From Echiichthys vipera (Eukaryota > Chordata > Actinopteri > Perciformes > Trachinidae): a stretch of 64,000 nucleotides of DNA. The position numbers and the translations under genes were made by a program. Below are positions 23,901 through 36,776 of the stretch, one piece after another; position 1 is the stretch's first letter, and every line of letters begins with the position of its first letter. The stretch covers positions 16,004,151 through 16,068,150 of the forward strand of contig OY829655.1 of NCBI GenBank assembly GCA_963691815.1, given 5' to 3'. Below the pieces are notes generated by a model. That model saw nothing but the letters and a program-made list of their open reading frames with translations, did not search any database and had not been told where the DNA came from.

Positions 23901-26900
23901 CTTACTGCTCATTTCTGTCATATACAGTCGTACATATTTTATCTTATACATTTCCTCTACATTTAACTTATCTGATTTCATTTTCCGTGAATTTTATTTG
24001 ACCTGTATTCTTACAGAATTGAAGAGTTTATTGTATTTTTTTACACTTTCTGTATTTATTTAGCTAAGAGTATATTGGTTATCTTATACTGTATTTTTAT
24101 ACCTCCCTTGTGTTTTTGCATTCACCTCTTAATCTTACATAATATTGTGAACGAAGAAACACGTTGCATGCACAGAGTTGGATTCACAGAGTTGCATTCA
24201 CTGCACTTCACTTCTATTTCTATAAGAGATTTTAAGAAAATGTTGATAATGATTAACGTGGTCTTCCAAACTTGTTAAATCTTGAATACAAAAAATGTTC
24301 TGCAAAAGGCACAAAATTGAATCTTATCCTGGTTTCAACCGCAGAATAATCTTACACGTGTTAATCACCATCAAAACAAGCAAACCAGTAAAAAAAAATG
24401 AAAGATAAAAAGGGCTGAGGCATAGTTATTTATTATCTATTTGTACTTTTCTTTGGTGCTTGTTTGAAGAGTATAAACTGCTCTGGTCAAACGCTCATTT
24501 ACTCAATATGGTAATGAATGTATTTTTCATCTGATTGTAAGCCATGACAATTTGGATTTTAAAGCCCATTATGAGAACTAAGGCGAAAACTCTCCCTCCA
24601 AGTCAGTAAGCAAATCTACAGATTAAAGCCGCCTTCATGAAGACTACCCGGGTCGCTCCTCTCTGCTCGATATCTGAGTAAATCAGACAACCTGTAAACT
24701 GGAAATAAAGTGTTTAATGGGTCTAAGCCCTAATACTTTACTTACTTCACCATTGTTCCTACACAATCTGTTAGAGCTTTACATTGTGGTGTTTTAAGGA
24801 CCTTTATTTTGATGGAGAGGTTATTTATTTAGGGCTCTGACCTCGATAATAAGAGTACAGTTGAAACAAGGAGAAAGTGCACCACTTGTAGGAGGGTTTC
24901 ATTAACTGCATTTGTTTTCTAGCATTTTCTGAAAGGACGTTTTCATTATCCAAGCACACAGAATGGCATGGTGATAGCCCACCTTAAACCCTGAGATAAA
25001 ACATGTACGTATATTTATCCAACTTTATATTTCCCTAACACGGGCAAACGCATAAACTGCCCACACACAGGCACACACAGTTTTGCAAATCGATAAATTG
25101 TACAGCACATGTTGTGCTGTTGAGCTCCATCTCTCCTGTGGAGGCTTTCATTATAGACATGAAAGCTGGTCTCCCACTGCTGAGCAATGCACAACTGGGC
25201 CAATGTCACTGCACTTAACATTTATTCTATGACCCCCTTCACACCTGGCAGTGCAGTCTAATTTTAAACAGAAAAGTCGTGCACTATGTCACACAGTAGA
25301 AAAGCTACTTTATAATGTGGATTCAAACTGACTTTGGGGGTGAAATGGGTTGTGTAGTGAGCTTGGGTTCCCACACATCCTTAAACATTAAATTGAAGGA
25401 CTCTTCGAGCCAATTCAAATTTAAGGACCCAACGCAGTTTGAGACACAGATCAAAGTTAATTACTGTCACAACACTGTGAGAATTTTTTATAATGAGATA
25501 GCAGGCTTTACAGAAGCTCACAGACAATTAAAGAGAGAGGGGGGATTTACTGTGTGAACACTTTTCAAATGTGTTGAGTTACAGCGATGGCAGACTGTGG
25601 TCTCGCACAACAAAACAATATATTGTGTGAGTGATAGAGACAGAGCTGGAGAGATGGAACGTAGCATTTACTAAAATATAAGTACTTATACTGCTATTCT
25701 TATACAAAGTGCATAAATTCAAGCACTATCAATGACCCATGTCTATTTATGTTTATTTTCTTAAAAACTTTCACTGACCCCTCAGCTTAATACTAGTAAA
25801 TTATAGTTAGGTAAGTTCTGATTAATCATTTACACTTTTACTTAAATTGTTTTTATATGCTTTCCTGGGTTGGTCGTCTTGACAGACGGCTAGGACCTCC
25901 TCCAAAAAAACAGTACGGGATGAAGAGTGAAACACATTTTGGTCTTAAAATACACACACACATTTCAACATTCTAATGTAATTTGAAGCAATGTACAAAC
26001 TCATCGGTCGTCAAATTATGATTAAAATTGACTTTCAAAATACAGTTTCGGTCACTCCAATGGTTTAAGCCGTAAAGTGCAGTAATGTATTATGAGCCTG
26101 ATTAAAAGTGAACACGGCACATAAAAGCACGAGTATATACAGATCATTGAGGTTTTTAATAATCATCAACACATTTATGTACAAAGCAGGCGACATCATA
26201 TTCAAATGACCCAAAAAAAAGAAAAGAATCCTAAAATGCATTTTCGTATTCATTAAAATTGGTAAAAATTACCTCAGGGAATCAATTCAACAGTTCAACA
26301 ACGCTTTTGGTACAGTTACAGTTTCATAAAACCTTAACAGATTATCTTTCACAGTTAAAGAGCCCTGGGTGTGGGAGGTCAACAAAGGAGGGATCCAGCG
26401 TTATTCCCTCTCCAATGAAAATATATGAGCGATGAGGGCAAGATTCCTTAAAAACCTCATCCCTGCCAGACTTCCCAAAAGCACCAAGTTCGTCTTTGTT
26501 CTTCAGTTATCCAACGGGGCAAAAGTATTTAGTGAAACATGGATGCAGCTAACACAGAAGACCCACTGGGGGCTAGAAAACATCATATACATGTAAAGCT
26601 TATTTTAAATGTGTCAATGGATTAAATGAGTAGGGCTTGTTGGTTTTTTTGTTTTTTTTAATCATGTTTGCAGTTATCCATCATAATTCTCTCATATCTG
26701 TCACCAGAATATTATGCCACAAGATGTGTAAATATTTGCTTAGTTTCTTTCTTCCAAAAAAAAAAAAAAAAAGCATCTTAAGACAAAGAATCCGATTGTC
26801 GAATACAAACATTTTTAACAATAGCACAGTTCTGGGCATGCTCGACTTTCTACATTCAACTCTATAAGGACTTAATTTGTCACCCCCGCACATTAGCATG

Positions 26901-27460
26901 AATTATGTTCGAAATACATGCTTCTATAAAAGCCCCCAACAGAAATTGTTTTAATAATGTAAACAGCAATTGAAAGGCAAAAGCACATCTAAAGCATTTT
27001 TAAAAGGCCTATTGTTTATTACGTATTCAGTCGTAAAGTGAATGAAAACCTCCATTTACAGTGACGTTTAAGGGAAGTTACATTTTCACCAATATGGTTT
27101 GTTATCAGGCAAAGAAAAAAAAATGCTACATTGATATAGCTAAAGCTTGGTGTCTCATGTGTCCAGTCAATCAAAGTTGTGATCTGAATCTGGGAATTAT
27201 GGGTATTATGGTAGGATTACTTTTGTATTAGTTCATACATTGTTTTTAGGATAATACTACATGTTCTACCTTTAAATAACATTATAATGTGCTGCAAAAC
27301 ACAACACTGCATGTCAGGATATAGGTGTTAAACTTGTGGCATGTGAAATGTATACTTTAAATATACAACAAACATGTTTCCCAAAAAAAAAAAACCCAAC
27401 AAAGCCCAAATGAAAGGTTAGAGTCAAAGATTAAGATGAGGTTGGTGCCATTTAAAATTT
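23901..27460. other. no gene seen
   Basis: About 3.5 kb of AT-rich sequence with no supportable exon, RNA gene or clear transposon. Homopolymer runs of A occur near 26756-26772 and 27381-27392. Confidence 0.45.
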
Positions 27461-27482
27461 GGGGGGGGGGGGGGGGGGGGGG
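27461..27482. repeat. homopolymer of 22 G
   Basis: An uninterrupted G run, which is error-prone for sequencing and able to form G-quadruplex structures. Confidence 0.9.
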
Positions 27483-29493
27483 TCCACACCCAGGACAGTG
27501 CTAACTGAATTAGTTGAATTTTTTTGAATGAAGACGATTCTCTCTGTCATAGCCCAAGAACAAACCTCTTTGCAGTCAATATATTGAGTTATCAATTCCT
27601 TCAAAATATATCAGATCTGGCAACCTTACCCAGGAGTCACAACATGTAGTCACTCTCTTACACGCTTGTGAAAAGAAATCACACGTGAGGATCTACCAAA
27701 ACTTTCTCTGCATTATTTTTTATATATAAAAAAGGGAATAGAGATAACCAAGGGGGGATACAGCAGAACAAGGAAGTCTCCACTTAACACAATTCTTTAA
27801 GAAAGCAAAAAAGTAAAACAAATTTAGAGAAACTAATCTTTTACAAAAACACCTGCGCCACTAGTTAGTTTGGTTTGTTTCCTCTTCAGTCAGTGACCGC
27901 ATAAATGAGCAGCAACACTGAGGTGGTGAAAGTCACTATATACACACACTAACAACTGACGCACAGACTCAGACTCACTATACAGTCATTCAACTGAGCA
28001 CACGTCAGTGTGTTCAGTTTACTCAGTGGTATCACAGGTGAAAGTCTGCCAGTCTCTCTCTCACACAAACAGAAACAAACTAGGGAGCTGGGTGGGAGAG
28101 GGGCGTGTGTGCCTATATTGTAACTGTGACAGCTCAAGTGTTCTTTTTCTTCTCGGTGGTTTATGATGCTCAGTCAGCTCATCTGGCCGCAAAAGGGAAC
28201 TGTGGGAAGGAAGTTCCTCCTGTAAAGCGTTTTTTACATTTTCCTTCAGGGAGTGGCTGTGTGCAGACAAAGAAAGAGAAAAGGTCAAAGTTTGTTCACC
28301 ATTTAATGTCTATAGAGAGCATTTGGTTTAATGTAACTACACCATGTCCATTTAATATCATGGGGAACAATACAGTGAGGGGAAGGCTGAGGGCATTTTC
28401 CCTGTTAACTGATGTTTTCTTTCGTGTTTTCTGTGTATATCTATATATTTTTCTGCATCCGCTAAGCACAGAATCACCGGAGGGCTGTTATGGGCTGAAT
28501 TAAGACATCCAGGATAAATGAAAAGGCTAGCCTTGAACTAGTCAGGTCTGATCATACTGGCTTAATCGGTTGCACGTACACCAAGCCAGGATGAGAAGCG
28601 GCGGCTACGTCAAGCAAGGTGTAAGTAATTCTGTTGAGTGTGCGTTCACGGATTTCAAAAGGGAGGCTGCAAGGTCGAGCAAAGATTCACTGATGCAGAC
28701 ACAGAAAAGACACATGCAGCGTTCTTGTCTGCATTCAAACAGCAAGAACTAATGCAAATTTATGAGGAAGTGAGGCATGTCATCAGTAAAAAAGAAAATG
28801 CAGCCGCTATTATTGAACAAGAAGAGGGGTGACTGACAATATCGGACTGACTGAAGCTGTTTGAATACGTTCGACTGAACGCCCCAAGCTAATCAATGAT
28901 AGCCACGACAGGCTGTTAGCGTCTCTCAGGAAAATCGACGTTAATAGTCCATACAGAAAAAAAAATGTCTCAAATGGCTTATTTGATGACCCAATTTGCC
29001 TGAAAAGACCCTGGGATGATTTTACACCGGAATTTCACTTTAATCGCCAATGGAAGAACAAGGAGGAATATTTCATATTTTTTCATATTTCATACATGAA
29101 ATGTTTTCACAATTTCTAAAATGTGGACTGAAAGGTAAAGCAGAGGACTAAGCCCTTAAGTGATAATAGTGTGGAGGAATACAGAAGTTGATATCATATT
29201 TAGCAAACAAGTATGTTGCTACTGGATCAATGATCAACTGGACAAGGTTACCATTCATTTAATAAGCTTAAAAATATAAAAGACAAATGTATAAATCAGT
29301 TGCTAAAAAAAATATCACTCAAATTTTGATCAAATAATATCAAGTTTGGAAGCCATGCTAAGGGGCTTTTAATATCAGTGATTAAAAAACAAACAATTTC
29401 CAATAACAGACTCACTAATATAAAGACAAGGACACAGACAGAAAAAAAGGGAAGAATTAAGATTCAAAACTTTACAGTGAGGACTTGGCGGTT
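27483..29493. other. no gene assigned; may include 3' UTR of the SON-like gene
   Basis: This lies immediately downstream (minus strand) of the SON-like stop codon, so part is probably its 3' UTR. I could not fix a poly(A) site. One acceptor-like exon candidate on the minus strand (about 28061-28256) could not be tied to any gene. Confidence 0.4.
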
Positions 29494-32400
29494 TTAGCTT
29501 TCGTCATCTGAGACATGGGGTCGAGCAATGGCCATCTCCTCCTTGCTGTTTGCAATCATCTTGCACTTCTACAAAACCAGAGAAAAACAAAATCAGTTCA
29601 TTTGAGGTGGCACAGTTGTACTCAAACATCCTGTAGAACACAACCACATGTTATTGTTATTATCAAACATGTGCACTCAAACAAAAAACACACTTTAACC
29701 TAGTCCCCCAACTTACCTCAGTAAGCTCCTTGATGGTGTGTATGTTAGCCTGCTGAGTGACCTTCCTCTTTGCTTCCTCGATGTGGTCCAGGTTAAGGGT
29801 TGGCGTTGGAGGGGCGAGACATGGGGGAGGCTTGTTGGTGATGGTAGGAAGCGGGGCAAGGGGAGGCATGGCCGCGAGGGCACCCATGTTGGTCAGGGCA
29901 GCTGTCATTGTAGCTGCTGTCATACTTGCCATAGCGGCGCTCATGGTCATGTTTGACATACTGGGCATTCCTGGAATACCGGATAACCCCATTGGACCCA
30001 TGTTAGGCATATTCGGCATGTTGGGCATCCCCATGCCCATTGGGAGAGGTAAAGGTAGAGGTAAGGAGAGGGGTGTAGGAGACGGAGCGGGTAGAGGGAG
30101 CTGGAGGATGGCTTTCGGCCGAAGACTCTCAGGAATGGGCACCCCTGCCTTAGCACACATGGCAGCAGCATTAGCTTTGGCTATCTCCAGTAACTGATCC
30201 TTATCTGAATATGGAGAGGGAGGGGTAATGCAAAACAGGGAAGAAAATGCAAGATTAAGCATATGAGTTGTATGTATAAACTGAAAACAATTCCTACAAA
30301 ATTTAAACCGTGAATGTTCATAAATGTAATGGTGTGTTTAGTTTAACAGTCTTAATTAATAGTTACTATCAATATGCTTTACCCAGTTCAGTGAGGCGTG
30401 GAGGAGTCTTGCTGGTGCTGCGTCGTGTCCGGGAACCTGAGCGGCGCTGTTTGCGCAGAATGAGAACTGGAGAGTGACTGGGTTCCCTTTTCCACCTGTC
30501 ACGTCTATCGAATGAACGACTGCGAAACACCGGGCGTCTCCCTCGACCCCTCGACCTAGACCTGCGCCTGCGATCAGATGAACGAGACCTTGATCGCCTG
30601 CTTCTGTCACCTGACCTTTTCTTTCGGCCTGTGGAGCGGCTCTTGGATCGCTTGTTTCGGTCTGTGGACTTGGACCTCCTCCTCCCACGAGCATTGGGGG
30701 ACCGGGATCGTCTCTTTCGAGTCGGCGAGCGGGATTTGGATCGCCGGATCCTGGTTCTTGTCTTGGAGTGTGATCGCTTACGCCAAGCGGGGGAGCGTGA
30801 TCTCCGTCGCCGGGCAGGACTCCGAGATTTAGACCGTCGTTTCTTCCTTTCTGATGGAGAGACAGATTCTTTTTTCCTCACAGGAGACTTGGACCTGTGA
30901 AAAAGTGAATGACACAACTGATGAATAATTGTAAATACGTATACACAATTACACCTCCTAGTGCGGGATACTGTTAGCATTGGGTCTGGCCTTTCCAGTC
31001 TCTGTTTAACAACGTCTTTAACATTTTAGTTCCTTTTAAGACCTAATTACATTTTATCTTTTTTGGACCAAACCAACCACAATTCGTGACGTGGGATAGG
31101 TACATATAAACACAACAAACCTGGACTGCTTCTTTCTGGATATAGACTTGGACATCGATCGTTGAGGTGAAGGAGTTAAGCTTCTCTGTTGTTTAGAGAC
31201 AGTTTTAACTGGAGAAGAAGAATCCTCTTCTTCATCTGAGCCTTCTGAACAATCTGACCCATCTGGGCCAGTGCTAGGCTCCCTGGAACCAGACCTGGAA
31301 ACAGCATGTTCATTGGATGAGCTGGCAGGCTCCTTCTGTTGCTCGTCATGGTTAGGAGAAACCGTCTGAGGCTGGTCTTGCAATGTATCTGAGGAGCTTC
31401 CAGCATGAGGGCTGGAAGCAACTGATGAGGACACAAGTTTCCAGGCACCTGCATGGTACATATTAAGACATGTTAGGCCATTTCAAGGCAACATAACACA
31501 AACTATTGGGGATTTGAATTTACATTTTTTGGAGTTGATACTTTAAACTCTGTATACACCAGAAGTACATTAAAAATAAATATACAGTGCTTAATAAAAA
31601 TAAACAAGTTAGGTCTATTTTTGGTTTTACCAGTCCGCTCTACAAGCCTTAAGTGGTTTGATTTTATGCAAACCGGCATTTTTCATTATGACACATTCTA
31701 GCAAAGTACTACTCCCACTTGGCCCAGATGATCTGTGCCGTGATCATTTTTAAATGGCTTTATAAAGAGTTGTCAAGACCGCCTTTTTACGCTCGTACAT
31801 GTGCAATTATGCTGAAGCTCATCGGGGCCGCCGCAGGTCTAGGCATGGTACAGTTGCACTCATATTAGTCAAACGAACTAGACTTTAACCATGAATCATG
31901 CTAGGGCTGGGTACGTATGGTACATGTGAGTAGACCCTAATCCCTAGAGTTTTGGCTTAAGTGCCTCTATCCTGGAAATTACAAAAGTATAACCATGGTT
32001 GAGTGCAGTCCCTATGCACATTTATAACAAGTGTGTTAAATTAAAATACTTTGCGCTAAAATTTCAATATTTGGAACTGAATCCATCAACACTCCTAAAA
32101 TACCCATATATCAGGGATGTAACAAATCAAAATCGGTACAAATGTGAGACGATTCACACCGGGTGACATAAAAATTAATCTTGAATGCGAGAGAAGTAGG
32201 ATAATACTTTCTCCTTTAGAAATAGGTTTCGTTATCTTAAAAGAAAAAGGGAGAAACCAAGGGAGGACTTGGTAAGTGGCAAGTAACATTACTTCCAAGA
32301 AGACCCATTTTCTGCCGTCCCTAAGTCGACCGTTTGTGATTTTGACAGAAGTGAACTGGAAAAAAAGCTGTATTTGGTCCAGCTGTATGTTGGCAGAGAG

Positions 32401-35400
32401 CAACCTACTGTAGCGGAGGTCAAGTTACTTTTCCCATTAAAGCCCTGATCATGTATACGAGGGGAACTTCAATAATCCGATCATTCCCTAAACCGGGGTA
32501 AGGCCAATTTAATGGCATTTTTGACTGTCTACCACAACCGACAAGTGGACATCTACATCCATGCAAAGTTATATCAATAGAGATTTTATGTTTTGATGTT
32601 ATTTTGATGTGGGATTTGTTATTACTTTTTTTTTATAAGACAAAACACTGTTTGACGGTGTTTGTTTCTTTTTTTGGTCAAGATTTTATATTCTTTTGTT
32701 AATTAAGATAATGATTTACACAAGTTAACTTGTGAGACTGTTTCTAAAGAAAGGAGGTATTTTTTTGTTTAAGATGGCCATTGAAGTTGCTTTTTAATCT
32801 GAGGACACAAACTGAAAAAGAGTTTCAGTAAAGAACCTCTAAAAATGTTTTTCTTACGTGCAAAATATTCTTTTATTTGGTGACAATTTGTCTGTAGCTC
32901 ATTTTGATTTCTAAAAAAAAGATTGTGAGAAAATCATATCAAATCATGAGTTGAGTGTATCGTTACATCCCTACCATATACGTATTTATTAGTTTTTAAC
33001 TGAAAAGAAGTGATTTGGGGGTTTAGTTACCCCATAAAGCAATTCTTTGCACAGCACGTAGTAAATATTTGAACATGTACAACGTTGCCCTGCTCAGATG
33101 TCTCAACCACTTTCCCCTGCCTGACACGCCCCTCTCAAAGAAAAGTATAAAAATGCCAGAAAGGTAAAAATTGCTTTAAATGTAGCCTAATGCTAATTCA
33201 TCATTCAGCTGATTTATCACTGGTTGGGTTTTTTTAGGGTGATTTATGTCATTTTATCTTGCTTATTTTACAGTCTGCCTCTGAAGAACAAAAGTGAGCT
33301 GCTGCTCAGCGGGCAATCATCACAATATCAATAAGTTTTTGTAGTTTGCTTAAAGACAAAGCAATGAAAATTGCCTGACCTGCTTTAGCTGAAAATCCTC
33401 CACTTTCTCCAGCTGCTGCTGTCTGCTCTGCCTTAGGAGAGGAAGGCTTCATCTCTTTAACAGGAGAGGGAGATGCGGATCTAGCTGGGGAGGAGTTGTC
33501 TGACCGCCCATCACTTGACACAGACCTGGAGACGGATTTAGACTTCTTCCTAGGAGATTTGGACCTCCTCTTGACAGGAAGTGGTGAGTGCGACTTTGAC
33601 CGATGCCTTCGAGACAACGAGCGAGATTTGGAGCGCCTGCCAGACCTTGGTGGAGAACGATTTTTCCTAGCGGGGGAGCGCCGTCGGATGGGAGGGGTTC
33701 TTGATCTGGTTCGTTTGCGGGGACTCTTGGATCTGGAGCGTCGGGTGCGTTTAAGGACTACGACAGAACGTGACCGAGTCCGCCTGCTCCTGCGGATTGA
33801 CTTGGAGCGTGAGCGCCGGGATCTGGGGGGTGGAGACCTCTTACGTCGAGACAAGGATCGACTCCTGGAGCGCCTACCTCCTGTACGCCTTGCCTGTGAC
33901 CGTGACCTGGAGCGACGAACAGGGCGTCTTGATCTAGAGCTCGAACGACGAGTTCTAGTGATGGAGCGTGATCTTGAACGCCTGCCAACTGCACCACCTC
34001 GTCTAGGTGAGCGGGCCCTGGAGTGCCTTGTTCCTCCACGGGGACGTGACTCTGACCTTCGACCTCTCCTTGGGGACCGAGATAGAGAGGGGGACCTTCG
34101 TCCCCCGCGTTTGGGGGATCTTGACACCTTTCTTTTAGGAGAGTGGGAACTTCTGCGCCGTTTTGGAGAAACAGACAATGAACTCCTCCGACGTTTAGGA
34201 GACTTGGACTTCCTTGGAGACTTTGAAACCTTCTTCTTAGGGGTGAGTGAGCGAGAGGTGGAACGGGACCGACGTACAGCTCTCTTGGGAGACTTTGGGG
34301 ACGGGGAGAGTGACTTTCTTCTAGATTTAGGGGACTGAGAGCGAGACTGAGAGCGGGACAACTGCAAACTCTTTAGAGGAGTTGAAGACTGTTTTCCCTT
34401 TGAGGTTGACCTGGAATGGGTTCTTGACCGTTCCTTCATCGCGGCTGCTGTTTTCCCATCAGACAGCTCCCTACTAGGACTAGGTGTTGGTGAACGACTA
34501 CGACTTGCCCCAGACCTCTTAATGTCTAAGGCCCTGGGAGGGGAAGGAGACCTGGACCTGGATGAATCGCATTCCCTGACATTTTCCTTCTGAACTGAGT
34601 TGGCCTGATCTTTCAGGCCTGCGTCATCTCTTGGGTTAGCACCTTCCTGTTTAGGGATTATGTCAGGGAGTTCCTGGGCATGGCTGAATGTACCATCAGC
34701 ATGACTACCCTCTGTCTTAACCTTAACTGTTGCTGTTTGTATTATCTCATCCTGGGCTGCAGAGGGCGACATCATATCCTTCTCTGACAGACTGGTGTTA
34801 TTGTCTTTCCCTCCAGATGCGAACATGTCCATATCCGACATCTCCTCTTTCTTCACTCCAAGCAATTCAGGTTTCTCCACTCGTTTGCTTTTTGAATGCT
34901 GTTTGAACACTGGTTCTTGCAGATCAGACGCTGCAGCTGGAGTGTATTTGCCATCACCAGCCCCTTTCCCTCCTTCACCATCAGACTCAGAGCCTGAGGC
35001 TGAGCTGCTTTCAGATGGGGAGCGGGACTGAGATTTCTTATCCTGCTTTTCTTCTTTCTTCTTCTTCTTTTTCTTCTTCTTGGCGGCGTGTCTTTTGTGT
35101 TTTTTGGATTTTGTATCTCCCTCTGTATCTGTACGATTTAAGAGGAGAAGTGATATTAAAAAAGTGAATAAAATATAAAAGTCAATGGATTAAAACACTT
35201 ACTTTCAAAGAAAATGTTAAATTATGTTTGTGTGTGAGAGTCTCCTACCTGTAACTCCATCTCTTTTGCTTTCCTCCTTCAGGCCAGCTTGGTCTCCACC
35301 ATCTGTAGCTGCTGCCAGCCTGGCACTACAAACAAGAAAAAAGGAAAACATACAGTTTTTTCTAGTTAATGTATAAAATGTAAGTTCCCAGTACAAACAA

Positions 35401-36709
35401 AATAGTAGGTCTCATCAGTTTGAGGAACGTTCAAATTCTTGTTTAGGCATATAGTAGAATATGGTAAATTTGGATTTCAAACCATATTCCAGACCATTAT
35501 GTGTGTGTCAAATATGGTTTGGTGCTACACTATGTTAACATTTTCTGTTTAATCATCATAACATCCAAAGATTCCATTGCAGCGTATTGTTTGATTTGTT
35601 TGATAGAAATGCATTTGTAATGGTAATTTAATCTGAGCAGCAAAAGATATAAAATATTGAATATACAAATATATATTAGTAACACATTAAAACAAAGTTG
35701 TGCGTACTATTAAATATCTTATTTTGTTAGTTACTTGTATTTTACAAAAAAAACATGAGGCTGTAGAATACATCTACCAAGACAGATTTGATCTGCACAA
35801 TGCATTCAATTTAGTTCTTCTGACCTGGCTCTGGTGGTCCTGACAGGCCTCTGTGGCAGTGGTGGCTCTACTTCCGACTCAGCGCCAGATTCTGAACTGC
35901 TCTCCTTCTCCCCCTTCCTCTTTCTCTTCTTCTTCTTGCTCTTGTGTTTTCTGTGCTTCTTGTTCTTCTTGTGGGGTGGCTCATTCCCTTCCTTGGCATT
36001 CATGTCTTCTTTCTCAGGTGCCTCATCTTCACCTGCACAGGGCAGCCAGTAATTCAGATTACACAAGTATTTGGCAAATCCACATGTACGAAACTTGCAC
36101 ATACCAAATCCCCTTAGTGTATAAAATGTTCAAGGAACACAAAGCGCAAAGCAATACATGGCTAAGGGGCATTTGGCAGATACTGGTTAGCCTATAAAAT
36201 GCAGTTTTTTCGTCACAGATGGAATACCTATAATCCGTCGCATTTAAAACCGTACTGTTATATTTGTGACTTGGTTCTCTAATGAACCTGGCTAATGTAG
36301 TTTATTTCTCCTATCAATATAAACATGTAACTGAATCAAAAGAGAATGCCTAGCGACATCTGTCTGATAGAGTTCAAAATATAAGAAACCAAACCAAAGT
36401 GGGTAAAAATTGTGAAAAAAGCGAGACATTAGATCGATTGTATTCCTAATGTATTCTTTATCCATTTTGAAATTTAGAGTTTCTTATAGCCAGACAAATT
36501 AGTTATGTGTTAAGGATGTCCTCTTACCTTGTCTTAGCTGACAGTGAGGAAGGGTAGAGTACAGCCGAAACTGTCAGCTAAGAATAGGTAAGAGAACATC
36601 CTTAACATATAACTAATTTGTCTGACTAGAAGAAACTCTAAATTTCAAAAAGTGAGACATTTATTTGTCTTCATCACTCACCTGAGGGGATGTCTACTGC
36701 ACATTCCAT
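29494..36709 (-). CDS. SON-like SR-rich splicing/speckle protein lacking G-patch
   Basis: Eight coding exons on the minus strand: 36709-36682, 36032-35825, 35325-35249, 35128-33380, 31448-31121, 30894-30383, 30204-29717 and 29568-29494. All have GT/AG ends and matching phases, giving 1154 residues. The start ATG has G at -3 and +4, and an in-frame TAA lies 24 nt upstream. Residues about 20-50 are Lys-rich (KKNKKHRKHKSKKKKRKRK). Two long Arg-Ser regions follow (about 220-670 and 795-960). Near 968-986 is LLEIAKANAAAMCAKAGVP. A Pro/Leu/Met-rich stretch follows, then TIKELTEKCKMIANSKEE and the end HVSDDES. The last blocks match the segment of human SON that precedes its G-patch and double-stranded-RNA-binding domains, both absent here. 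SON is a nuclear-speckle splicing cofactor; the same role here is inferred. It may be a SON paralogue or a shortened SON. Identity as SON family is fairly sure, exact orthology is not. Confidence 0.82.
32112..32973. mobile_element. hAT-type MITE in SON-like intron
   Basis: The ends read CAGGGATGTAAC (left) and GTTACATCCCTA (right), inverted apart from the outermost base. The flanks CCATATAT (32104-32111) and CCATATAC (32974-32981) match at 7 of 8 positions, as expected of an aged hAT target duplication. The 862-bp body is AT-rich without a transposase frame. It lies in the intron between the exons ending at 33380 and starting at 31448. Confidence 0.75.
36464..36651. repeat. long inverted repeat with arms of about 83 bp
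   Basis: The left arm (about 36464-36546) and right arm (about 36569-36651) are near-perfect reverse complements. For example, TTTTGAAATTTAGAG pairs with CTCTAAATTTCAAAA, and AGCTGACAGT pairs with ACTGTCAGCT. A spacer of about 22 bp separates them. It lies in the intron between coding exons 1 and 2 of the SON-like gene, so the transcript can fold into a long hairpin. It may be a palindromic MITE. Confidence 0.85.
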
Positions 36710-36776
36710 TGCTTCTTTGCCCCTGATTTTTTAAATGCCCTTTTTCACTGGCGTGCCGCTCCCTCGCTCAACACTG
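36682..36776 (-). other. SON-like gene exon 2 with translation start
   Basis: The acceptor CCTCACCAG precedes this exon and the donor CAG|GTGAGT follows it on the minus strand. The first 67 nt are 5' UTR and contain an in-frame TAA. Coding begins at the ATG at 36709-36707. Confidence 0.7.

Noticed and set aside
28061..28256. minus-strand acceptor-like site followed by an open frame with a PPRRKRTLELSQL segment
   Set aside because: The acceptor looks good, but joining it to the SON-like exons in phase gives no sensible product and no family was recognised. It remains an unproven exon.
29757..30197. plus-strand Gly/Met/Ile-rich frame
   Set aside because: Antisense to the Pro/Leu/Met-rich exon of the SON-like gene, which has splice and homology support.
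33496..34338. 280-codon plus-strand frame rich in Asp, Leu, Arg, Glu
   Set aside because: It is antisense to the Arg-Ser repeat exon of the SON-like gene; RS codons read backwards give this composition.
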